From positions 62,001 to 126,000 of the forward strand of contig CANTFK010000631.1 of assembly GCA_947646735.1 (NCBI GenBank): a stretch of DNA of 64,000 nt. The letters run 5' to 3'. This stretch comes from Peronospora farinosa (lineage: Eukaryota > Oomycota > Peronosporomycetes > Peronosporales > Peronosporaceae). The translations under genes and the position numbers were made by a program. How positions within the stretch are numbered: position 1 is the first letter of the stretch; each line of letters starts with the position of its first letter. The notes beneath the pieces are model-generated. The model was given only the letters and a program-made list of their open reading frames with translations. It made no database searches and had not been told where the DNA came from. This document shows positions 22,533 through 31,867 of this stretch, in pieces.

Positions 22533-22905
22533 TTGGTTTGTGGTTGATTTTAATGAAGAACTTCGAATGGGTGCTGCGAGATGTTGCGAGTGATTGTAAA
22601 GGACCAGATGTTGTTCGTAAAGGTGTAGATTCGTATTGTAAAAGTTCTGACTTTCTAAGTTAACTTATTTAACTTTGATGCATAGCTTTACCTTTCACTT
22701 CTAGTCTAACACCTTTGAAAATAGGTCAATAATTGAATTGGCTTTCGCCTTTTAAACCCTTCTTTCTTCGACATGTCCATGACGATTTCGATCTACGCCT
22801 TCACGATCGCATTTGTAGTTAAAATAAGTAATCGCCCATCTCGTTGCTTGTATAAGGGCACTGTGACGATTCCATAGCCATTTGCGGCGACTTTCATATT
22901 CATAT

Positions 22906-23289
22906 TGTAAGAGTGAAGTGAAGTAGTGGTGCACTTGTGCACTTGTGCACGTAGAGGTAGAAGTAAAAGTGATATATATTAAGCATTAACTTTCCTCGTT
23001 CGTTAATACCTACACATGCATGCGAAACCGACTGCAACTATACCATCTATAGTTCACGTCTATCCCGCTCCGTCCCATCTGTTACGACATCGACAAGACG
23101 GTGTGGTAATCTCGTCGCCTCGTCCCATATGTCGCAACATCCTGATGGTCCGACGTGGCGATATCGTCGCCTCGTCCCATCTGTCAGCACGTCAAGTCTG
23201 TTTAATCAATCAGGTACGGTTGTTACTTACCGCGTGACAGGGTATTGCCCTTGACCTTCACGACCTGTCAACAACAATAGCTTCTAACA
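22906..23289 (-). repeat. Copia 3' LTR
   Basis: 384 bp, contains an extra 8-bp CACTTGTG copy compared with the 5' LTR. The pol stop codon lies immediately next to it, preceded by a purine run GAGGAG that may serve as polypurine tract. Confidence 0.95.
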
Positions 23290-26200
23290 CTACTCCTCAA
23301 CCGTATCCTGAAAGTTCTTAGACTTGAACATCGCACGTAGGTCCTTCATCCTTGGTGCTGCCAGCGCTTTAGTTAGGAGATCAGCAATCATCTCTTCTGA
23401 CTTGATGAAGCGTGGCTCAACCTCGTTTGCTTGTGCGTAGTGGCAGATGAACTTGAGTCGGACGTCCACATGCTTTGCACTTGATGAGCTTTTCTCGGTC
23501 TTCAACAAGTTGATTGCGGCTTGATTATCCATCTACATCGGCATCGGCTTGACGATCTTCATGTTCAATTCACCAAACAGTTCCTATAAACCCAACAGCT
23601 CGCGACCAGCGTGGGATGCCGCGATGAACTCAGCTTCCATGGTGCTCAGCGACACACCCGTCTGCTTCTTGCACGCCCATGACACGACAGCACCATCCAT
23701 CGTGAGAACGTATCCCGTGACTGACTTGCGGTCCGACTTGTCCGCTGCAAAGTCTGCATCACTCCAGCTTTCAATCTTAATTGGGTCGTCCATACCGCGT
23801 GAGCTGTTGATGCAAAACTTTAAACTCTTGGTTTCCTTCAGGTATCTTGCGACTCGTTTCGCCGTTCTTCAATCCTTGGTTGTCGGCTTGTGAGTCTGTC
23901 GAGTCGCTCGGTGTACTGCGAAACAAATGTCTGGTCGAGTGCAACGCGCGATCCAGAGTAAACTTCCGACGAGTGATTGGAAGGCCTTGAAACTTGCATC
24001 TCCAGCTTTGGCGGTCGACTTCAGGGACTCCGAGTTCGTCTCATCGACGTCATTGCATTCGTCTCCTATTGGAGATCGAACCCCGTTAGCTGTAGCTAGT
24101 CCATGTTCCTTTAGCAGTGAGTCGATGGTTACTTCTTGATCTATTACGTAGCCTTCGTTTTCGTCCAGCTTGACCCTAAGTCCGAGAAACTTGTTCACCA
24201 TCCCGAGGTCCTTGATCTCGAGAGACGTCATGTCCTTAAAAAATTGTCCGACGAGATCATTCGATGTTCTAGTCACCAGCAAATCGTCGACGTAAACTCC
24301 GACGACCGTTACATCTATGCCGGTTCGTTTGACGTATAGACACATGTCCGTCGTGCATTGTCTGAAATTTAACTCAGTTAATTTGGAGTGCAGTAGCTTG
24401 CTCCATAATCTTCCAGCTTGTTTTAATCCGTACAAGGATTTCTTAAGCAACAGCGCGAGTTGCTTTGTCCCGTACACTCCATGATGGGCCAAGGTGTCAT
24501 CATCGACTTGCATACCGCTTGGTATTTTCATGTAGATGTCGAGGTCCTTTTCTTGATCGGCCTTGACGTATGCGTTTGGCACATCGCCGTGCCGAGCCGG
24601 TACGTTCCATCTGCGTGAGAGGACCAGAATCACCTTGACTGTTCCAAGTTCCATAACCGCCGCAAAAGTCAAGGTGTAGTCGACTCCAAACAACTGCTCG
24701 TTTCCGCATGCAACAAGTCTGGCCTTGTAGCGTTCGACTTTCCAATCGGCGTCGGTCTTTGTCTTGAAGACCCATTTGTTGTGCAGTATGTGGGCGTTGT
24801 CAGGTGGAACAACAACCGCCCACACACCGTTTTCCTCCAATGCATGCAGCTCGTCCTTGATGGCCACAGACCATCTATCCTTGCTGTCGCTCCGTACGGC
24901 CTCGCCATAGTTCCTTGGGTCTCGAACAACGTTGAACATGCCGACATTCTTGTGTATGTCTATGACATCACTTGATGTGTCTCCGTCAGCTCGACGTGAC
25001 CGTGTCATGTGTGGATCACGTTTCCATTCCGATGATTTTGCCCTTGATTTGCTCGTGCCACCTTGGTCACCGAGCTCCTCCTGACCTTCGGTACCATGTA
25101 ACGTTTTAGTCACGTTTTTCTCGTGTATGTTATCCAACATCTCAACATTTTTCACATGTTGACTCACCACCACGATACGTTCCATCGGTATGAAAACCCG
25201 ATATCCTTTCATTTCATCACTCTTGCCGATGATGATACCTTGTTTTCCCCGAGGACCCAACGACTTGTTTGTAGTCGTTCGGTGCACGGTGCATGGAGAT
25301 CCGAAAACCACAATGTCACTTAAGACGGGTGTTTTCTTGGTTAACATCTCAATAGGTGAGATGCCACCTTCGTTTGCCTTGGTAGGGCTTCGATTTAGGA
25401 TGTATGCTGCATATTCTGCAGCGTCACCCCAAAACATCAAGGATAACCCACTTGCAAACACCATGCTTCGCACCATGTTCATGATGGTGCGATGCATGCG
25501 TTCATCTTTGCCATTGCTGGCCTGATTGTCACGCTCGCTCACCTGACGAGTGACACCGACTTCCTTGCAAAAAACATCCAGAGGCTTGTACTCACCTCCA
25601 CCGTCTGTACGTAAAACGTGTATACGGAAATTAAATTGACGCTCAAAAGCCACCAAGAAATTCTTGAAATGCATCGCAGCGGCATCTTTGGTCTTCGCTA
25701 AGAACACCCGGCAGTAGTTCGACCTGTGGTCAATAAAATTGACCAGGTATCGATTTCCGAGCCGATCACGGGGGGTCATAGGACCTTTTAGGTCTGAACA
25801 TACCACACCTCCGATCACGTCAATGGGCAAATTCAGCCCACTGTCCTTCCGCGATTGTCGGTTTTTTGTCTGCTTGCCTTGCGCACATGCTAAGCACTTG
25901 ACACGCGTGGTATCAGTCAATTGGATACCAGAGGCGGGATCCCGAGCCATCTTGATGATGGTGTCATAGAACAGGTGACCTAGACACCGATGAAAATAGG
26001 ACAGGGATCTGTGTTGCGTGTCGTTCTTTGCATGGTTCGTAATGTCTTCAACAACCGTCATGATCGCTTTTCTTGGTGACCCAAATCCACGAAAATCATC
26101 GGTCGTAATTCCATTGAAAACTTCAACGACCAGTACATTGTTGATGCGATCAACATCCATTATAGGTATCCCACCAGAATGTGATACCATGACACGCCCC

Positions 26201-26583
26201 CCTTCTCAAAATTCAAGAACGCATCCCTTCAACTCGAGTTTCCCAAACGAGATGATGTTGCACTCCAAATTGGAGGCGTATTGAACATCGAGAAGACGAA
26301 TGGTCTTAGTCAATCCAAGTGCTTTGACCCGGATCACGACGCTTCCTTGTTTGGTGATCCGAAGTGGTTCACTATCCGATGCTGCAGTAAAACATTCGGT
26401 TTTACAATCCACCGCATTTTCCAGCAAGTTTAAATCGTTAATCAGATGACGTCCAGCACCCAGTGATTTGATGAGATCGTCCGATGTCCTGGAATTGCCA
26501 ATACAAAATCCGTATCTTGTTTCTTTTTGGTACCTTTTGGGCAGTTCATCTTGAGGTGCCCGGTGCTCCCACACAGGTAACAC
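23290..26583 (-). pseudogene. pol: Copia Pol (protease, integrase, RT, RNase H) with in-frame stops
   Basis: One frame runs through the whole region but is broken by TGA at 26208-26206, TGA near 23869, TAG near 23584 and TAG near 23533. The protease start reads SLGAGRHLIND where a DSGA motif is expected. Integrase shows HRCLGH and CLAC zinc ligands, CSDLKG, LRTDGGGEY and GKDERMHRT. RT has YVDD in GVYVDDLLV. RNase H has ESWSDADFAADK, STMEAEF and MDNQAAINL. The four stops are each one transition away from a sense codon fitting the local motif. It ends directly at the 3' LTR. Confidence 0.93.
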
Positions 26584-27766
26584 TGCTTGGGTCGTTGCGG
26601 ACCATGTTGTTTCTTGTTCCGGTCGTTTCGCTTAAGTTGGTTGTTCGGTTCGACGATGTTAACGACATCTCGACCGAAATGCTTCACGCGAACTTCCAGT
26701 TCCGTTGACTGAGCAAATTGGGAGAGCTCTTCAGCTTGGCGAAGGTAATCGACTCTGCTTAAATTCAGGCGAGACAACATGGTCGGCCGCATAGACGGGT
26801 CGGCATAGTGCACGATGTTGTCTAGCACGAGGTTGTCCGCACCTCCGCACGCATCGCTTACAGCTGTCAGGTACAGAAAATGCTCCGTCCAGCTACGCTG
26901 AGATGACTTGGCTGCAGTAAACAGCTTCATGCTTTGGGCAGGTGTTATCTTGGTGTTGAAGGTCTGGAGTAACCTTTGCATTGCATGCTCCAAGGTCGGA
27001 CTTTCAGACCACCAAGTTTCCACCTGCCGCCGATAGTACTTCTGCGCCGTACCAGCCAGGTGTTGGCCGAGTACATCAACCTTAATGTCCTCAGGCCATG
27101 CAAAGCCACAGGCGCGTTCCGAAAAGGCAACCTGCCGAACAAATTCTTTCCCCCATTCAACGAAGCCACTACCAAGTCCGAGGTAGAGCTCCTTTCCGTC
27201 GAAAGGCTGCAAAGCCAGCTTCCTTTGACGGCCATCCGGTACACCCTGGTGTACTTGCCCAGGTTGGTGTAACACAGGACCTGGCATCTGCATTCCCGGG
27301 TATGCTCCCGCGGGCATGGCATGCCCATGAATTCCAAGCTCAAGTCCTTGAGCCATTCCGTGATTGACATTGGCCTGGGCCGGCGCGTCGACCATGTGAT
27401 CCCCGGCCAAAGCAGGTCGTCGGGCACCAAAATAAGTGGCCGGCGAGACGTTCGGTGATCGCTTAGGTGGCGGGGTACGCTCCAAAGCCTGGAGTGTTAT
27501 ACCGGCCCCTGAACCGAGAACCGAACCAAAGACGCTCGATTCCGCAGGTTCCTTGCGTTGGCCACCGACTTGTCCGTGTCGGGAGGATTCCATCCTACCC
27601 ATCCGCTCCGACAAATCGCCTAGCATGGCGAGCATCTTGTCTAGTGCCGCCGCGGGCACTGCCGACTTTTCTTCTAGTTGGTGGTCATCGGTCGATCCTG
27701 ACCATTGACCACCACAGCGGGTGTGGCTCCTTGAGCTGCGCCGCCGTCACGATTCTTTGGGCTCAT
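26442..27766 (-). pseudogene. gag: Copia Gag with N-terminal frameshift
   Basis: A likely ATG at 27766, just inside the 5' LTR, opens about 30 codons and then meets TAG. The main gag frame (405 codons) is open in another frame from upstream of 27659, so a one-base frameshift lies at about 27690-27730. The core shows the gag-type region (EWGKEFVRQVAFSERACGF) and a CCHC knuckle CYLCGSTGHLKMNC. The frame ends at 26442 because of the deletion at the protease DSG motif, where gag and pol should be continuous. Confidence 0.9.
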
Positions 27767-27770
27767 AACC

Positions 27771-28146
27771 TGTAAGAGTGAAGTGAAGTAGTGGTGCACT
27801 TGTGCACGTAGAGGTAGAAGTAAAAGTGATATATATTAAGCATTAACTTTCCTCGTTCGTTAATACCTACACATGCATGCGAAACCGACTGCAACTATAC
27901 CATCTATAGTTCACGTCTATCCCGCTCCGTCCCATCTGTTACGACATCGACAAGACGATGTGATAATCTCGTCGCCTCGTCCCATATGTCGCAACATCCT
28001 GATGGTCCGACGTGGCGATATCGTCGCCTCGTCCCATCTGTCAGCACGTCAAGTCTGTTTAATCAATCAGGTACGGTTGTTACTTACCGCGTGACAGGGT
28101 ATTGCCCTTGACCTTCACGACCTGTCAACAACAATAGCTTCTAACA
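27771..28146 (-). repeat. Copia 5' LTR
   Basis: 376 bp. Directly inside it the minus strand reads GGTTATGAGCCCAAAG, a candidate primer-binding site, which partly overlaps the first gag ATG. Confidence 0.95.
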
Positions 28147-28151
28147 CATAT

Positions 28152-28326
28152 GTTCTCGCATTATCTTACGCGTGATTAGTTGCTTGTATTGCTGCTTCAT
28201 GTCCATGTTTGCTGTAAGTGCTAAAATGTACAAATATGCGATGAGCCCAGTAAAAAATGTATTACACCAACGAGATTCTAATATCGACCAATGATAATCA
28301 TAATATATTGCAAACAATTCATTCAC
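28152..28326 (-). pseudogene. ORF interrupted by the copia insertion
   Basis: Minus-strand open frame from about 28326 (no family recognised; contains ILESRWCNTFFTGLIAYLY) runs into the copia target site. When the copia element and one CATAT copy are removed, the frame stays open for a further roughly 35 codons in 22905-22795. This supports a single pre-existing sequence split by the element; coding function is uncertain. Confidence 0.35.
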
Positions 28327-28405
28327 TTGAGCTGTGATTGGCTAGGATTATTGTCTGTGGCCGTAGTAATTTTGTCTGCGGCCGTAGTATTAACGTATGT
28401 GGCCT
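28320..28405 (-). repeat. Right subterminal array of GGCCACAGACA motifs
   Basis: Three variants of the motif (GGCCACAGACA, GGCCGCAGACA, GGCCACATAC) on the minus strand, followed by ATAATCCTAGCCAATCACAG, the inverted counterpart of 22012-22110. Confidence 0.65.
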
Positions 28406-28414
28406 TAGTGGCTC

Positions 28415-28738
28415 CTTAAATAAAATTACTTCTCATTTTGAGTCGTAGAGATAAAGCCGGTATTGGCTTGTTCCTCTTGTGCACTTCTTGCGTTAGTTCA
28501 TTGAATCTCAAAGCTGTTAGCTTGTTCTTGCACTCTGAGCGTTGGTTCTCTGAATCCTTTAGCTTATTGCTTGTAGACTAGAAGTCTCTCCTAGTATCTT
28601 AGAACGGGTGAACTTATAGTCATTTTTAACATTCGTAGATTTACGTGGCTTTTAGCCGTAACTTAAATTAGTTCTTTTAAACTAATAGGCGTTTAGCCTT
28701 CAAAGTCTTCCTCTGACTAAAGAGCTGTGTAGCTCCGA
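28415..28738 (+). repeat. Diverged LTR fragment of the gypsy family
   Basis: Matches the gypsy LTR at 5219-5859 in reverse orientation, from the CTCTTGTGCACTTC region to AGAGCTGTGTAGCTCCG, with many substitutions. It is much older than the complete element. The sequence to about 28885 after it is AT-rich and ends with an inverted TGTAACGG/CCGTTACA pair resembling an LTR terminus. Confidence 0.75.
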
Positions 28739-28871
28739 AATGAAAATTTTGTTGGTCAGCCCCTCCTACACAGGGACATTATCACAAAAGAAGATAATAT
28801 TGTCAAATCTTTTTATTAATAATAATATTCTTATTGGCACTTAATATTAGTGCCAATATAATGTAACGGAC

Positions 28872-29150
28872 TCACCCGTTACACGACAATTTCTTGACCG
28901 GTTTGCTGAATGCTAGCATTGAGATAAAGCTCTTTATATATCCAACAATTTTGCGCTCTTTCTTCATGTTGCCTTGGACTGCAACATTCTTCTTATCACC
29001 CTTGAAGTTGCGACGGGTGGCGATATCACTGCTGATGAGGTTGTTACTGGCACCGATTAGTCGATTCTTCACTTTAACGCTATCCCCAGTATTGATGACG
29101 TTACAGAAGCACATACCGCCGAGGAGAAACACTTCAAAGGTCACACGCAT
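28872..29150 (-). pseudogene. Truncated secreted RxLR-like effector candidate
   Basis: From ATG at 29150 the product begins with a hydrophobic segment (VFLLGGMCFCNVI) consistent with a signal peptide. It is followed about 40 residues later by RRNFKGDKKN and an acidic-basic MKKERK stretch, at the spacing of RxLR-dEER effectors but with the RxLR core altered. The frame ends at residue 92 inside a TGTAACGGGTGA sequence that looks like an LTR end, so the C-terminal effector domain is missing. Assignment rests on architecture only; it could be another small secreted protein. Confidence 0.5.
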
Positions 29151-29186
29151 TTTTGATGAATGCGGTTATGATGAAAATAATTTGTA

Positions 29187-29914
29187 AAATGAAGAAGTAG
29201 CATATGTGGCGATGGAACATGAAATGGATTTATTACTAAAAATGAAGATGAAGCATTTCATTACCGTGCATATTTGCAAAGGAAGCACTACTGATAGTTT
29301 CTTTACAAAAACAATTACTGCAAGAAAAACCTGTCTATATGATACAACAAAATGCTGTCCGTCCTTACGTCGTGCTCCTATTTCTGCATTTTGATTAGCT
29401 ATATTACATTCACGTGAGAAGCTCAGTTCGTCCGTCGTGCTCCTTTCCAGATGATAAGTCCGCGTTCGCGTCCAAATTCTCTATCCGGAAAACAAAGTGC
29501 TGGACAGCGTGTTCAGGAGAAGGAAGAGAAGCGTGCCGCACGGCGGCAAGTGGAAGCTGCAATTTACAGTGCGCAACGTTTACGCCGACGGGAAGTTTCA
29601 GGGGATTTCGCCGCAGCTTAAGAGATTGTAAATCTACGGTCGCGATGTAATCGTCTGGCTCGGGAACATCGTGCTCGTGCGGTGAAGTGCTTTTTCACAA
29701 TGTGGAGAATTGAGGTGGTAGTTGTTTTGAAGGGACAAGGGACCGAGCACCAGGGAAAAGGGAACACGCACCAGGAAAGAAGGGAACAGAAAGAAAGGGG
29801 ACCTTGTAGTGAAGCGACCGTTGGCTGAGAATGTCAAGGACCAACATAGGAGAGATCATTACCAGGGAACTGGTAAACAATACCAAAAGGAGTCGACCGC
29901 TTTCCTCTCATTTG
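29187..29914. other. Non-coding or decayed sequence
   Basis: Several short frames, one arginine/glutamate-rich (around 29450-29650, plus strand, in two frames), but no family could be recognised. Confidence 0.4.
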
Positions 29915-30280
29915 TAGACCTGGGTCCCTAATTGGTAGACCTGGACTCTCGTCGGACGACCTAGGTCCCTCGTCAGAAAACTCGGTCCCTCATCGGTAGA
30001 CCCTGGTCTCTCATAGGTAGACCCGGGTCCCTAATCGGTAGTCCTGATCCCTCTTCTATAGACGCGGTCTATCTTCAGTGAACCCCGGTCTCTATTCGGT
30101 AGACCCCGGCCCCTCTTCAGTAGACCCGCCCCGTTTTCGGTAGACCCGGTCCCTCTTCGGTAGACCCGGTCTTTCTTCGGTAGATCCGGTCCCTTTTCGG
30201 TAGGCCTCGGTCCCTCTTCGGTATATGCGGTCCCTCATAGGTAGAACCGGTCCCTATTCGGTAGACCTGGTCCGGCCACT
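29915..30280. repeat. 20-bp minisatellite
   Basis: About 18 imperfect copies of a unit close to GGTAGACCCGGTCCCTCTTC, most regular between 30080 and 30280. Directly after it (30283-30350) three copies of a different unit of about 21 bp containing GACCAGTCGACACAAGGAT occur. Confidence 0.92.
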
Positions 30281-30425
30281 CTCGACCAGTCAACACAAGG
30301 ATCAGACCAGTTGACACAAGGATTAGACCAGTCGACATACGGAATTAGGGATTCAGACAAGGATAGAGTAAAGGAGCTAAATGGATAGGACTATATTAAA
30401 TACTACTCTACTATACTACCAAGGG

Positions 30426-30719
30426 TTAATCATAGGACTTTATGACCCTAAAGTCCTCACGGAGGGCAATAGCAAATGCCTTCTCCAATGTTGCAGGCTC
30501 CGCGCGCTCGAGCGATAAGTGGGTCTGCTCTACACGCATACCATCATAAAATACATTCACCTGCGTGTACATGTCCATAGGATGCGTGATAATACACGAC
30601 GCCAGATGCCTAGCCATCTGCACGTAGTCGCGCATCGCCATCTTACCCTTTCGCATAAGCAGAAATCTTGAGCGCACCAATTTTTGCTCTACTGTACTAA
30701 TTTGCGATCTACCTGTCAC
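30426..30719 (-). pseudogene. Gypsy Gag remnant
   Basis: About 97 codons containing KLVRSRFLLMRKGKMAMRDY and VNVFYDGMR, matching the gag core pattern of the complete gypsy element ([18 protein letters not shown] and IFMEGLR). No start, zinc knuckle or pol follows; a fragment of an older insertion. Confidence 0.75.
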
Positions 30720-31867
30720 GACTTCGTCATCCTAAAAGAACTTTCTTTGAACTACTTACCTGATCCAAGAAGGAATAAATTTTGGCCCCCCGTTGAAGAC
30801 AGTTGCGTGGTTAAGTTCACGTGCGAATACAACTCTAGAATATATTTGATCTGTCAGCTCGTTCGAGTAGCAACCCCCCCCCAAGACCCGCTATCAGAAG
30901 CGGTCTCCCTTGCCTCACGGTCCGGGAGCAAAGTAAAGGTCAGGTGATTTATACCCCTAGAACAACAAGGAAAGGCCAGGTACGACAAGCTCCCTGAAGA
31001 ATTTGGTTCGAAGCCCACTCTCGACAAGGTAGACCGAGTGGCCACCTACTGGCTCACCTAGTGAAGCATATCCACTCGAGGCTACCCAGGTCTACCTCTT
31101 ATAAGGCAGACATCTACAACTTCACCCAAGTCTTTGGAAGAGTGCAATTCGCCAGCAAAAGGGTACAAAAGGTGAGAGAAGGTCCATACGCGGCATCGGG
31201 GTACCCCCTCCAACAGTCAGCAGTCCGGCACAGTGAGTAGTTTGGGGTCTCATCATACAATTTTGAAAACCCACTCCACCACACGCTTTCGATGCTGCGG
31301 GATGCACTTTACGTGACACTAACGATCGGCCGGACTCGCTGTTTGAAAAAATCACTTTCGTCATGCGCAACGGCTTGAGTCAGGTCCTTTCCATCATCCT
31401 AGAGAACCTGCATCCGGACGTCGTTGCGGCATCGATCAGGCTGCACGTTTGGCGCTTGCGACAAAACATGCTCGTCGGCGACGCCCAGCCAATCACAGAC
31501 CTCGAGAACAGGAAGTTGGTGAATTGTCTGCTTAAGCACCGGCTGGAGAAGTTGACGAGGACCATGTACAGTGCCCTGACGCAATGGTGATTCGCACATA
31601 AACTAGCAATTTTTCTTTAACAAACGGGTTGCCATTTTAATCTGTCAATTTTGCACTCTCGTCAAACCAAATAACCTCTTATATACAACTGTTTGATTTT
31701 CATACAATACAACCATACAAAATCCTGACAACCCATCAACCATAGAAACCATCTGTATAAACCAAACCACATATTCCTGCTGTAACTCCAAGCTGTGGGC
31801 ATCTGCTCTACCTGTCTCTTGTGCCCCCCGTAAATTGCCTTAAGCCACTTCCAATTACAGTCTCATC
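30720..31867. other. Transition from repeats to the housekeeping block
   Basis: No clear gene. A plus-strand frame at 31363-31590 (75 codons, ends at TGA) contains LSIILENLHPDVVAASIRLHVWRL; it has no recognisable domain and may be a retroelement remnant. The last 250 bp are presumably the promoter of the ArfGAP gene. Confidence 0.4.

Larger units (their letters stand above)
22906..28146 (-). mobile_element. Ty1/copia LTR retrotransposon, inactivated
   Basis: A 5.2-kb element in minus orientation with LTRs at 22906-23289 and 27771-28146 and target duplication CATAT at 22901-22905 and 28147-28151. Gene order gag, protease, integrase, RT, RNase H is the copia order. It is disabled by a frameshift near the gag start, a deletion at the protease active site and four in-frame stops. 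The LTRs differ by an 8-bp duplication (CACTTGTG) and two substitutions, so the insertion is young although the reading frame is already broken. Confidence 0.96.

Noticed and set aside
30117..30338. Minus-strand ORF of 73 codons over the 20-bp minisatellite
   Set aside because: Open only because of repeat composition; no start context, and the repeat period of 20 does not keep one frame.
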